Origin: Bombilactobacillus apium
GTDB lineage: Bacteria > Bacillota > Bacilli > Lactobacillales > Lactobacillaceae
Assembly (NCBI RefSeq): GCF_013385145.1
Contig: NZ_JABZEC010000003.1
Span: forward strand, 1-64,000
DNA length: 64,000 bases
Direction of reading: 5' to 3'
Made by a program: the position numbers and the translations under genes. Below, in pieces: positions 35,085-44,373 of this stretch. A model generated the notes under the pieces. The model was given only the letters and a program-made list of their open reading frames with translations. It ran no database searches and had not been told where the DNA came from. Positions within the stretch are counted from its first letter, which is position 1; each line of letters opens with the position of its first letter.

Positions 35085-37643
35085 TTAGGGTCCTTGCACC
35101 AAAGTGTAAGTGATCGTCGCTCGATATTGCCCCGTACCAAGCTTCAACATAGTCGCCACGGGGACCGCTAATTTAATTTGATCATATTGTTGCTGATCTT
35201 GGGCAATCACCCCATTAGTCGGTGTTAATTGCTTTTGCCACAAGGTTGTTGCCGTATTGGTCATTAAGGTTTGGGTTTGTTGGCCTTGGGTGAAACTTAA
35301 GCTGCTACCGGAATCAGTCAGACTACCTTTTTGGAAAGGACTCAACTCGGCCTGTACTTGGTAAGCTATTCGGTAGCCGGAAGGAGGTGTCGGCGTTTGT
35401 GGACTTTGTTGGTACCAAACCCGCAACTGATTCATCGTCCCCGGATCGGTCGTGGCGTATTGGTGGGGCCGGTAGTCCAAGCTATGACTACCGAAATTCA
35501 GATCCGGCACTTGTAAATGTAGATAATTTTGTTGGTTCGCCCAGCCCGCATGAATCTGGGTTTGGCTGCTGGCAAGCGCAATGGTCCGGGTCACCGCCAC
35601 CTTTTGACCAGTCGGATCTGTCACCGGAGCTTGTAAGGCTAACTGCGAATTATTTTGCTTCGTGGTCGCCTGTTGGAATAAAGTTGGAAAATATCCTGCT
35701 GGGATGCTTGACCAACCGATTTGATAACGACCACTGAGGAGATTTTGAAAACAATAGTTTCCGTGGGTATCAGTTGTCACAGTCGGCAAAGCCGCCCCGG
35801 TAGTGTCGTGGGTGACCAAAACCAATTGGCCTTGATCTGTGACCCGATATAATCGGGGTTGCAGTCCAGAGAAGCGCTTTTCTTCCGCTTCGGCTAAACC
35901 ATTACCATTTTCATCTGCAAAAGCATAACCGGCTAATTGGAGATCCGTTTTCAGGAAATCTTTCAGCGCAACCGTTTTAACTTGCGAAACATTATTGGCC
36001 TGATCAACACTGACCACGTGCAAATATTGTTGAAAATGATCCCACTTATTGAGAGACAACTGTAGCCGCCACAATGGTGCCGGAGCCGTAGTATCATTGG
36101 GTGCTGTCGCATTAGTAACTTGGCCATAAGCATCCTTTTGGATTGGAGGCGTGCCATTGGGGTTATTGTCTAGAGAATAGACAAAACCTTTGATTCCACT
36201 AGTAACGGTTTGACGCACCACGTCGGAAGTTTGATAAGTTGGCCAGGTTTCGGCATTGACTCGGTAATAATAATCTGAACCCAAGTCCTGCGTTGTCAGC
36301 TTTAAGGTCAATTGATCTCCCGTGACATTGTCAGGAGCACTCCCCGCCAATTGAATGGCCGGTTGACTCGGTTGGGCTTGGTCGACCGCTAAGGGATCTT
36401 GACCGTGATTGACTTTGGATAATTGGGAAACATAGTAGAGGGCATTGAGGTTAAGTTTAGCTTCATCAACAGTCGCTTCCCGAGTTGTATGCCCAGTTTG
36501 AATCATGGCATAATTATTTTTGGTAACCAAATAGAAATTATTATCCCCAATGACCTTGTCTTGAGCATCTTTGAGATACTTTTTATCGCCCCAAGTAGGC
36601 GGTTCCGCAAAAGTCATCCAGCGTTGACCACCGCCGTTATACATATAATATTGACCATAAGTATGACACATGGAAATATTATAAATCGCATCTTCTTGCA
36701 GCCGCCAAGGATAAATGGTTAAGCCCCCACCTGAAATATCCGGTGTTAGTTTAACTTGCGTATTTCCTAGTGATACAATATTCGGTGAATCATCGCCATA
36801 AACAGTTAAACCGGTTTTAGCCGCAAAGGAGACAAAATTTTGATGGAATCGCAGTCCCTCATTTCCCATTATCGTATCATGTCCAAAAATTAATCCTCGA
36901 CCGCTATCGCCAAATTTAGCCACTGCTGCTTGCGCTCGCCGACTTAAGTCTTGGTGATTATTCCAATCTAGCGAGCCAAAGTACAAAGCATCGTAACGAT
37001 AATTACCTTGAGCATCTTTGAGATAACGATCAGGATCATCATTGAAACTGGGATTGGTAGAATTATAAACCGGCTTCTTTCCTGCATCAATATCAGGATC
37101 AGGACCAGCAGTACTATCACCGGTGATATTTAAGGGTGCTTCATCAACTTGGACCAAACCTTTATCAACAGTTTGTCCTTCACTAGTTTTTTGCAGCCAA
37201 GACTTTAACATATTTCCACTTAGAGACCAATGGTCACCCCCGCCACGAATCGGGACTGGAAAAACATTCAACACTTTGATCTTCTGCCCATATTTGGAAG
37301 CAATATCTTGCCAAGCCCACTGGCTCGCGGGCTTGGTCAAATCTGGACTAGTCACCCGCTGTAAGTGATAGCCCCCACTTAACTGGGTTTTCAAATCAGT
37401 CCAGTCTAACTTCACCGCTTTCTCAGTCGCCGAATAGCTAGTATTCAAGCGGAAATCTCCCGCTTGAATAACTTGAGTTTCTGATCGCACTAACTTCGAA
37501 ATGGGATTTAGTGGCAGCTTAGCCTTTAAGACCGGCGTCGCTGCGTGGCTTAGAGTAAGGTTACTACACCCCTCCCCCAGAAAAATAAGCCAAAATAGCA
37601 ATGTTATTTTTACTATTTTGAAGTTTAATCCTTGTCTTGACAT
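35085..37643 (-). CDS. Large secreted surface protein with SdrD_B-like and WxL-like C-terminal domains
   Basis: Exported protein of 852 residues. A signal peptide (LNFKIVKITLLFWLIFLGEGC...LSHAA) is followed by a large N-terminal region (about 60-430) with LNVFPVPIRGGGDHWSLSG and GRGLIFGHDTIMGNEG. A Cna/SdrD-like beta domain comes next (about 575-690: GYAFADENGNGLAEAEEKRFSG, then TDTHGNYCFQNLLSGRYQIGW). The last 170 residues have the outline of a WxL domain (LHLQVPDLNFGSHSL...QYRATITYTLVQGP), but the final W-x-L reads YTL. The ATG at 37643 follows GGGGGAAG. It is probably retained by the DUF916 proteins of 3557-6723. The function of the first half is unknown. Confidence 0.75.
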   Translation of the reverse strand: MSRQGLNFKIVKITLLFWLIFLGEGCSNLTLSHAATPVLKAKLPLNPISKLVRSETQVIQAGDFRLNTSYSATEKAVKLDWTDLKTQLSGGYHLQRVTSPDLTKPASQWAWQDIASKYGQKIKVLNVFPVPIRGGGDHWSLSGNMLKSWLQKTSEGQTVDKGLVQVDEAPLNITGDSTAGPDPDIDAGKKPVYNSTNPSFNDDPDRYLKDAQGNYRYDALYFGSLDWNNHQDLSRRAQAAVAKFGDSGRGLIFGHDTIMGNEGLRFHQNFVSFAAKTGLTVYGDDSPNIVSLGNTQVKLTPDISGGGLTIYPWRLQEDAIYNISMCHTYGQYYMYNGGGQRWMTFAEPPTWGDKKYLKDAQDKVIGDNNFYLVTKNNYAMIQTGHTTREATVDEAKLNLNALYYVSQLSKVNHGQDPLAVDQAQPSQPAIQLAGSAPDNVTGDQLTLKLTTQDLGSDYYYRVNAETWPTYQTSDVVRQTVTSGIKGFVYSLDNNPNGTPPIQKDAYGQVTNATAPNDTTAPAPLWRLQLSLNKWDHFQQYLHVVSVDQANNVSQVKTVALKDFLKTDLQLAGYAFADENGNGLAEAEEKRFSGLQPRLYRVTDQGQLVLVTHDTTGAALPTVTTDTHGNYCFQNLLSGRYQIGWSSIPAGYFPTLFQQATTKQNNSQLALQAPVTDPTGQKVAVTRTIALASSQTQIHAGWANQQNYLHLQVPDLNFGSHSLDYRPHQYATTDPGTMNQLRVWYQQSPQTPTPPSGYRIAYQVQAELSPFQKGSLTDSGSSLSFTQGQQTQTLMTNTATTLWQKQLTPTNGVIAQDQQQYDQIKLAVPVATMLKLGTGQYRATITYTLVQGP

Positions 37644-38281
37644 TCTTTCTTCCCCCAGCCAGCAAATCATAATTATTAATTAATTTTCATTATACCATCT
37701 TCCACTTACTAAAAATCTCTAAAAAACAGTCTTTAATATGATTTTTTCTTACCTTGACAATCATTTATTGTATTAATTTGATCGATATTTTTATTTTGGT
37801 AGATTACGATTCTAATCCAAATAGACTCTAAAAATTTCAAGGGCAATTTGATATTGTAGGTTAAGCGTATCAGTTATAATTTTCACAATGAACATAATTT
37901 ACAGATATGAATCTATTTAGAATCTGTCACATATTTAAGATAATTCAAATAATAATGAATAACGGTTAGGCTGGATTATAAAAAAACAGCTGGACCACTT
38001 AAGCCCTAGCCGAGTAAGATTGATCTTCAGCAGAGAAACCAAGATCAGATTTTATAAAGCTGCGATTGTCTTTATTGAACTAATCCAAACTGATTTCAAT
38101 AATTGTTCAACTAATTTTATTAGTTTGACCTTGCAAATCCACTATAATTAAAAGCGGTTGGAAATAAAAACTGCCGGTCGCTAGCAAATTTCACGCCTTT
38201 TTAGGCAAGCACCAGTTAACATTCGGCTAAGCAAAGAATTTTATCATCTAAGCTAAGATTCGTAAGTGGAGGAAAAAAGTA
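37644..38281. other. 638-base intergenic region between a surface gene and the Bce-type operon
   Basis: No credible gene. The minus strand has a TATAAT at about 37692-37697 that may serve the surface gene. On the plus strand an inverted repeat ACAGAT...AATCTGT spans about 37901-37928, and TATAAT occurs at 38141-38146 ahead of the response regulator without a good -35 at normal spacing. The many stops in all frames suggest decayed or non-coding DNA. Confidence 0.4.
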
Positions 38282-38965
38282 ATGCAAAAAATCTTTTTGA
38301 TCGAAGATGATCCAACTATTCGCCAAGAGATGGCCCAATCTTTAAAAAAATGGAAGTTCCAGACCACGGGGGTCCAAGATTTTCAAAACATTGCTGCGGA
38401 AATCCAACAGAAATCCCCCGATCTAGTGGTCATGGATATCACTTTGCCCTTTTTTGACGGTTTTTATTGGACCCAGAAGATTCGAGAATTTTCCCAAGTT
38501 CCGATCATGTTTGTTTCTGCCGCAGAAATGGATCCCAACGCTATTCGCGCGCTATCTATTGGCGCCGATGATTACCTAACCAAACCCTTTTCCATTGCTG
38601 TTTTTGTTTCCAAAATTCAGGCGATTTTACGCCGAACCCAGCCGAGCGATTATCTGTCAGAAACCATTAATTTTTCTGAATACTCCTTAAATATCATTAC
38701 CAATCTACTGCAGTTTCCCCAAGGATCTGTTAAATTAACTGCTACAGAAGGAACTATTTTGCGCCTCTTATTTTTAAATCCTAATCAGCTGATTTCTAAA
38801 AAGAAAATCATCAAATCAATCTGGCAAAATGGCGATTTTACTGATGAAAATATTTTAAACGTCAACCTGAGCCGACTGCGCGACAAACTGGGGCCGTGCG
38901 GTTTAGCCCGGCAAATTGTCACCGAGTATGGTAAAGGTTACAGGTTATTAGCCGATGAAAAATAA
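38282..38965 (+). CDS. OmpR-family response regulator (BceR-like)
   Basis: Two-component regulator of 227 residues. The receiver domain has the acidic pair at residues 9-10 (EDD), phospho-acceptor D52 in VVMDITLPFFDG and K101 in YLTKPF. A winged-helix DNA-binding domain follows (about 130-227, ending LSRLRDKLGPCGLARQIVTEYGKGYRLL). It overlaps the kinase gene by 11 bases. The kinase type and the adjacent ABC genes place it in the BceRS group, which switches on a peptide-antibiotic transporter; its likely operator is at 39954-39966. Confidence 0.92.
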   Translation: MQKIFLIEDDPTIRQEMAQSLKKWKFQTTGVQDFQNIAAEIQQKSPDLVVMDITLPFFDGFYWTQKIREFSQVPIMFVSAAEMDPNAIRALSIGADDYLTKPFSIAVFVSKIQAILRRTQPSDYLSETINFSEYSLNIITNLLQFPQGSVKLTATEGTILRLLFLNPNQLISKKKIIKSIWQNGDFTDENILNVNLSRLRDKLGPCGLARQIVTEYGKGYRLLADEK

Positions 38966-39956
38966 ACTAAAACTGCTTTTTAAAGCCCTTATTTCTGAAG
39001 GACCCCATCTGCTTATTTATCTCTTCTTCTTACTGTTCTTTAGTTTTATCTGTCTTCTTTACAAAATAAACTTCAATATTCTTGTTGATTTGATTCGCTA
39101 CACGATCTTACCGTTTTTAATAGTCATTATTTTTCAAGTTTCGGCCAAGTACAGCCAAGCCCAAACCATTAAGCGGCTGATTAAAGAAGGTAATTTCCAA
39201 CAAATTCAACTTCATGGTTTCTATGGGCATTTGTATGCTCAAGCCCTACAAAAGGTGATGCAACAAAAGTTAACCGAAAATAAAAGATTAGTAGCCGCTC
39301 TTAAAAATCGGGAAGACTACTTAACTTTGTGGAGCCACGAAATGAAGACTCCTCTCACCTCTTTATTAATGCTTGCTGAAAATAATGCCACTGTCGCCAG
39401 CGAAGAAGTTTCTGAGAAAATTGAATTAGTTAATTATCAGCTCAAACAGCTCCTAACTTTCGACCGTTTGGACGATTTTAACCATGACTTAGTTTTCGAA
39501 AAGATTGACCTCTTCCCTTGTCTTAAAAGAGTGATCCAAGAAAATGCTGCTTTCTTTTTAGCTCATAAAGTTCGACCACAAATTGCTGACTCGCCAGTCA
39601 AAATACTAACGGACGCCAAATGGCTGGCCTTTATTTTAGAGCAGGTTCTGATCAATGCCGTCAAGTATTCGTCGAAAAAGGGCTTGATTCAAATCGAATT
39701 TAGGGATGATACCCTGACGATTACCGACCACGGAATCGGAATTGCCGCCAGTGATCTTCCCCGCGTTTTTGAACCGGGCTTTACCGGCAGTAACGGCCGC
39801 ACTCATGGAGAAGCCACCGGGATGGGGCTATATATGACGCAAAGAATTGCAAAAATCCTTGATATCAAAATTGAAATTTCCTCCACCGAAAACGTGGGAA
39901 CAAAAGTAAAGCTGAGGTTCAATCCGCACAAAATAACAAATTGTAAGATTCCTTAA
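38955..39956 (+). CDS. Intramembrane-sensing histidine kinase (BceS-like)
   Basis: Membrane kinase of 333 residues. Two helices (about 17-37 and 44-64) are joined by only a few extracellular residues, so it has no sensor domain of its own, the hallmark of BceS kinases that take their signal from the ABC permease. The H-box is LWSHEMKTPLTSL with H128, the N-box NAVKYSS near 235, and the ATP-binding glycine motifs DHGIGIA and GEATGMGLYM. Expected to sense cell-wall-active peptides together with the transporter. Confidence 0.92.
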   Translation: MKNKLKLLFKALISEGPHLLIYLFFLLFFSFICLLYKINFNILVDLIRYTILPFLIVIIFQVSAKYSQAQTIKRLIKEGNFQQIQLHGFYGHLYAQALQKVMQQKLTENKRLVAALKNREDYLTLWSHEMKTPLTSLLMLAENNATVASEEVSEKIELVNYQLKQLLTFDRLDDFNHDLVFEKIDLFPCLKRVIQENAAFFLAHKVRPQIADSPVKILTDAKWLAFILEQVLINAVKYSSKKGLIQIEFRDDTLTITDHGIGIAASDLPRVFEPGFTGSNGRTHGEATGMGLYMTQRIAKILDIKIEISSTENVGTKVKLRFNPHKITNCKIP

Positions 39957-39966
39957 CACATTGTAA
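39954..39966. promoter_or_regulatory. Candidate BceR-type operator before the ABC genes
   Basis: TAACA-CAT-TGTAA is an inverted repeat close to the BceR consensus TNACA-N4-TGTAA (spacer one base shorter). It overlaps the kinase stop codon, about 25 bases upstream of the -10 element TATACT (39991-39996). A further TTGTAA lies at about 39940-39945. Confidence 0.5.
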
Positions 39967-40028
39967 CTACCCAGCTCGCGGGATCCTTTTTATACTAACC
40001 TTATCAAGTAATCTTGCGGAGGAAAAAA

Positions 40029-40790
40029 ATGAGCTTATTAAATTTAAAACACATTAAAAAAGTATTTGCAACCGGCAGTGAAAGTGAGGTTCAGGCCTTA
40101 AAAGATATCAGCTTTCCGGTGGAAAAAGGCGATTACGTCGCCATCATGGGGGAATCTGGCTCAGGAAAATCCACCTTATTAAATATCATTGCCACCTTGG
40201 ACCAACCGACTAGCGGCGAAATTAAACTGAACGACATTGACCTCAGTCGTTTATCGGAAAATGAATCTTCTCAGTTTCGGCGCGAGCAATTGGGATTTGT
40301 CTTTCAGAGTTTCAATTTGCTAGATACTTTTAATAACCGCGATAACATTTATCTCCCCTTAGTTCTCGCCAAGAAATCCCCTCAATTCATGGCGGAGCAA
40401 CTAAAACCCCTCAGTAAAGCCTTAGGAATTGAACAACTTTTGGATCGCCAACCTTCAGAAGTTTCCGGTGGTCAAAAACAACGGGTCGCCATTGCTCGGG
40501 CCTTAATCGTCAATCCGCAACTATTGTTGGCCGATGAACCAACTGGGGCCCTCGATTCGAATAACAGTGAAAAAATTCTTAGTACTTTTGAGCAAATTAA
40601 TCAACGTGGGCAAACAATTCTCATGGTCACCCACAGTGCCCAAGCGGCCAGTTACGCCCAAAGGACTTTATTTATCAAAGATGGCAAAATTTACAACGAA
40701 CTTTACCGTGGTAACCAGAGCAAAAGTCAGTATCTGCAAAAAATTAACGATAGTTTGACCGCTCTGGAAAATAACAGGGAGGTCGACTAA
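40029..40790 (+). CDS. ABC transporter ATP-binding protein (BceA-like)
   Basis: ATPase of 253 residues of the MacB/BceA branch. Walker A is GESGSGKST near 41-49, the Q-loop FQSFNLL, signature VSGGQKQR and Walker B LLLADEPTGALD. I chose the ATG at 40029 because GCGGAGG (40016-40022) is seven bases away; the in-frame TTG at 40014 lies on top of that site. The permease gene overlaps its stop by one base (TAATG). It works with the permease to free cell-wall targets from peptide antibiotics. Confidence 0.94.
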   Translation: MSLLNLKHIKKVFATGSESEVQALKDISFPVEKGDYVAIMGESGSGKSTLLNIIATLDQPTSGEIKLNDIDLSRLSENESSQFRREQLGFVFQSFNLLDTFNNRDNIYLPLVLAKKSPQFMAEQLKPLSKALGIEQLLDRQPSEVSGGQKQRVAIARALIVNPQLLLADEPTGALDSNNSEKILSTFEQINQRGQTILMVTHSAQAASYAQRTLFIKDGKIYNELYRGNQSKSQYLQKINDSLTALENNREVD

Positions 40791-42715
40791 TGATTCAACT
40801 AAAACTTGCCTTGCATAATTTACTCAAAAGAAAAAATCAAAGTTTACCTTTTATTTTTTCAAACTCGATGTGGGTGATTATTACTTATATCTTTCTCTCC
40901 ATGATCTATAACACAAATATTAAAAATACTCCTTACGGAATTGTAGCCAATTATGTTTTAAGACTAGGCTTAGTTTTTGTCATTCTAATTGCGGCTCTGT
41001 CGACATTTTATGCTGAACGTCTTCTGAGTAAACAACGAACTCAAGAGCTAGGTCTTTACAGCATGCTCGGTCTGACTAAACGCCATCTGCGGCAAATTAT
41101 TTTACTAGAAAATAGTTTATTTTATCTCATCTGCCTCATTATCGGCGGGATCTTCGGAATAACCTTTTCTAAATTAGCTTTTATGAGTTTAAAATCTCTT
41201 TTAGGAGCTACTCCCCTCCAGCAAAACTTCACCTTGCTCCCCCTGATCTATGTTGCTGCGATTTTTGCCGCAATCTTTATCTTGATTATTCTTTTTGATT
41301 TCTGGGGTCTAAGAAAAGTCAATCCGATTAACCTCTGGTCCCAAGCTTCCCAACCCGAAAAAGAACCCCGGTCCCATTTTTTGTTAGCTCTTTCGGGATT
41401 GGTCATCTTGGTGATCGGTTACTATATTTCGGCAACAGTTAAACCAACTGTAACTGCCTTCGGACAGTTTATAATTGCTATTATCTTGGTGGTTGTCGGC
41501 TCATATTTAGTCTTTATCACAGCTAGTATCAGTCTACTCAAAATTCTTAAAAAGAAGCGCAACTATTATTACCAACCCAATCATTTTATTTCCGTTTCCA
41601 ACCTACTTTACCGGATGAAACAAAACGGGGCCGGGCTGGCCTCAATCAGCTTATTATGTACTGCAATTCTGGTCGCTTTAATTGCCTCCGTATCGCTGGT
41701 TGCCGGACAAAAAGACTTGCTCAATCTTTGGAGTTCCAGAGACGTGCAAATTGTCGCGAAGGCCCCGCTTTCACAAGCCGACCAACAAACTATTCACAAA
41801 TTTGCTGATCATTATCAAGTTAGCATAAGTCAACCACAAACGGTGACGGTAACGACTCCGGTTATGGGGAACTTAGTCGGTAATCATTTTAAGACCAAAC
41901 TCAATGGTAAAACTGAATACACCCTATCCTCTTTAGATATCCAACAATATAATCATTTACAAAAGACTAACTATCAGCTCCAAGATAACGAGATCTTAAT
42001 GTATGCTCCCGGAAGTCATTATTCCCAACACTCTTTAAAGGTGCAAGGAAAAACCTATCAAGTTAAACCGATCCATGAATTTAAGGGAAGGTTTGTTTAC
42101 GGCAATAGTACCTATAAATCTATCTTCGTTGTCACTGCCAATAAAAAAGTTGCTCGAGAACTTAATCCGCAACCTTCCCTTTACGTTCAGGGTTTTAATA
42201 CGCACGGGAGTCAACAACATCAAAAGCAATTTGCCCAAGCAATCCAAGTGGCTCTCAAGATTGATCCCGGGAATTTTACCGCCAAACCCATTCTAGGCGA
42301 TTTATTCAAAACTGTGTTTGGTAGCTTACTATTTATGGGTATTTTAATCAGTATCGTCATGATCTGCGCAACAACCATGATTATCTACTACAAACAAGTT
42401 TCCGAAGGATACGCCGACCGAAATCATTATCAGATTATGACCAAAATTGGCTTAAGTAAAAAAGAAAGCAAAAAGGCTATTCAAAGTCAGATCTTAACAG
42501 TTTTCGCTCTGCCGATCATTGGGGCAATCCTCAATCTGATCTTTGCTTTGCCGGCAATTAAGAGCATTCTGACGATCTTCTCTATGTATGATTCGAAGAT
42601 TTTGTTAACTGTCAGTCTAATTACTATTGGCATCTTAATTATCAGCTATCTACTGATTTACTCAGCAACCACCACCATTTATCGGCGGATTGTTGAAAAT
42701 CCAGCAGCTAATTAA
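40790..42715 (+). CDS. ABC transporter permease (BceB-like, FtsX domains)
   Basis: Permease of 641 residues with the ten-helix BceB topology. One helix at about 20-40, three more of the first FtsX unit to about 180 and a pair at 195-245 are followed by a helix at 285-310. Next comes a large extracellular domain of roughly 200 residues (about 312-510, WSSRDVQIVAKAPLSQADQQTI...) and three final helices with the second FtsX unit. The large outer domain is where BceB proteins recognise the peptide and signal to the kinase. The sequence shows which class of compound is handled (peptide antibiotics) but not which one. Confidence 0.92.
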   Translation: MIQLKLALHNLLKRKNQSLPFIFSNSMWVIITYIFLSMIYNTNIKNTPYGIVANYVLRLGLVFVILIAALSTFYAERLLSKQRTQELGLYSMLGLTKRHLRQIILLENSLFYLICLIIGGIFGITFSKLAFMSLKSLLGATPLQQNFTLLPLIYVAAIFAAIFILIILFDFWGLRKVNPINLWSQASQPEKEPRSHFLLALSGLVILVIGYYISATVKPTVTAFGQFIIAIILVVVGSYLVFITASISLLKILKKKRNYYYQPNHFISVSNLLYRMKQNGAGLASISLLCTAILVALIASVSLVAGQKDLLNLWSSRDVQIVAKAPLSQADQQTIHKFADHYQVSISQPQTVTVTTPVMGNLVGNHFKTKLNGKTEYTLSSLDIQQYNHLQKTNYQLQDNEILMYAPGSHYSQHSLKVQGKTYQVKPIHEFKGRFVYGNSTYKSIFVVTANKKVARELNPQPSLYVQGFNTHGSQQHQKQFAQAIQVALKIDPGNFTAKPILGDLFKTVFGSLLFMGILISIVMICATTMIIYYKQVSEGYADRNHYQIMTKIGLSKKESKKAIQSQILTVFALPIIGAILNLIFALPAIKSILTIFSMYDSKILLTVSLITIGILIISYLLIYSATTTIYRRIVENPAAN

Positions 42716-42811
42716 AATCCTGCTCTCGCCCTAAAAATTTTCTTTCCGAAAAATTTTTCTATTTAATAAGCTCAGCACCTAAGATAAATAATCCCCTCTA
42801 AGATTCAAGAG

Positions 42812-42848
42812 ATCTGTATGAAAATTTAATTTTTGTACAGATTTTTTG
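42812..42848 (+). terminator. Terminator of the Bce-type operon
   Basis: ATCTGTA (42812-42818) pairs with TACAGAT (42836-42842), extended inward by A/T pairs, and is followed by a T run. It lies about 100 bases after the permease stop codon. Confidence 0.7.
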
Positions 42849-42965
42849 CTGGGTCAAATTTCCTATTTTCCCCTATAACATCCCTGCGCAAGCAATATTT
42901 ACGTGACTAGCAGCCGTAATTCTTGTTAGGATGAATCTAGATTCTTAATTATGATTTAGAAGGAA

Positions 42966-43498
42966 GTACGATTTGAGCTTCGATGTGCAACTCAAAAAAA
43001 AACTACCGGCGATGAACCTTGGATTTAGGCGGCTTGATTGCCCTAGTTATTATTAACCTGGGTGTTTTATTTGTGGGTTATTCTAAAGGAATTGAGACTA
43101 TTGACCGCGTAAATCCCTTTTTGTTCTACACGATGGACTACACTAAATTACCCGGTGAAAAAGAAATTTCTCCCCAAAATAAAAGAATAAAGGCTATTGG
43201 ACTGCTTGGTTTAGCGACAACGCCATGGGGAGCGAATGGACCAAGTTAACCTTAACTACAGGTCTCAATCCAGGGGTTAAAACCCCCTAAGTCATGGTTT
43301 ACCACAAAGGAAGTTATGTCAAAGTTGCCTGAATCGTTCCCCGCAGCTATCTTAATCAAATATACGTTAGCAACTTAACTGCCTTAGATTCCTTATTCAA
43401 GGGGCGCGGGAATCCCACCACTAGAAATCATGCGCTGCAAAAATTCCAAACATCTATCCATGTATCTATTACCGTCCAACAATTAGTGACTCAATAGC
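42966..43498 (+). pseudogene. Decayed gene for an unknown membrane-associated protein
   Basis: A formerly continuous protein is visible in two pieces. The first (43019-43249) has a membrane helix, LIALVIINLGVLFVGYSKGIET, followed by RVNPFLFYTMDYTKLPGEKE. The second, one frame over from 43225, reads SEWTKLTLTTGLNPGVKTP, stop, VMVYHKGSYVKVA, stop, IVPRSYLNQIYVSNLTALDSL and ends TVQQLVTQ at about 43498. One frameshift and two in-frame stops make it non-functional. I do not recognise the family. It follows the Bce-type operon and might once have been an accessory to it. Confidence 0.65.
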
Positions 43499-43545
43499 TT
43501 AAGGACACAACCAACTAGGATAATTAAAAATATCTCTTACCTAAA

Positions 43546-43588
43546 AAAGAATCTACTAAAATGGCTAGCAGCCGTTTTAGTAGATTCT
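43546..43588 (-). terminator. Terminator behind the fetAB remnant
   Basis: AGAATCTACTAAAA (43548-43561) pairs with TTTTAGTAGATTCT (43575-43588); on the minus strand a run of T follows. The inner GGCT/AGCC also pairs. Confidence 0.8.
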
Positions 43589-43659
43589 TGACATTTAAAA
43601 TAAAGGTTGAGTTCAAAATAAGAACCACGATCTTTTTAGTCATTTTTTAAACTATTTTC

Positions 43660-44370
43660 CTAACGCTCACGTAACTGGAGATCGAAATTATAAAACTGGG
43701 CATAAGTCAAATAACAAGCTAAGACGCTGCTAATAACATGAAAGTCACATGATTTGATACATGATTGCTTTAGTTGAATCTACTCCCGCAAAAATTAAGC
43801 CTAACGTCATTCCCGGTAAACTGACAATTCCCACTGTCTTTGCAGAATCGATAGTTGGAGCCATTCCGGTTCGAATCGCCTTGCGCACAATTTGACTAGA
43901 AGCCTGTTTTAAATTAGCGCCCAAGGCCAACTGTTCCAAAACTATCGATCGTTGATCGTGAAAATTAGTATTCATACTACGATAAGCTAGGCCAATAGCC
44001 TCCATCACATTGGAAGCAATCATTCCCGAAATTGGCATAATCTGACTGGGAGTAAAACGCACCGCTCGCATCCAAAACAATAAAACAATCGTTAAGACGG
44101 TGGCCGTAGAGATTGCCAGCAGACTGATTCCAAAAACATGGCCCAGGCCATTGGCCCGTTTACGCGCATTTAAAGCCGCATTAAAAATAATTAGGGCCAC
44201 AGTCCCGTTAACCAAAGGCGATCGATCCTAATAATATAAGTTAAGACGTAACCAACAACGGTTAACTGGATTAAAGTCTGGATGACGCCAACAAGCATAT
44301 CTTTTTCCAGACCAATTTTTTCTCGTAAATTAATGATTAGGGCGGTTGGTGTGACAATTAGGTTTTTCAC
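43660..44370 (-). pseudogene. Decayed iron-export-type ABC permease (FetB family)
   Basis: Reading from a GTG at 44370, the chain VKNLIVTPTALIINLREKIGLEKDMLVGVIQTLIQLTVVGYVL is FetB-like. It shifts frame near 44205 (CTGTGGCC where CTGGTGGCC is expected) and continues through NGTVALIIFNAALNARKRANGLG and MAPTIDSAKTVGIVSLPGMTLGLIFAGVD. It shifts again after MYQIM near 43745 and a third time near 43720 before ending ...NFDLQLRER at 43660. All three breaks look like single-base deletions. The intact family member would be a membrane protein of about 250 residues, paired with FetA. Confidence 0.88.
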
Positions 44371-44373
44371 TTC

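Noticed and set aside
37560-37600. A lipobox in the signal peptide of the 852-residue surface protein (LGEGC)
   Set aside because: The residues before the cysteine do not fit the lipobox pattern and a standard cleavage site follows at SHA-A.
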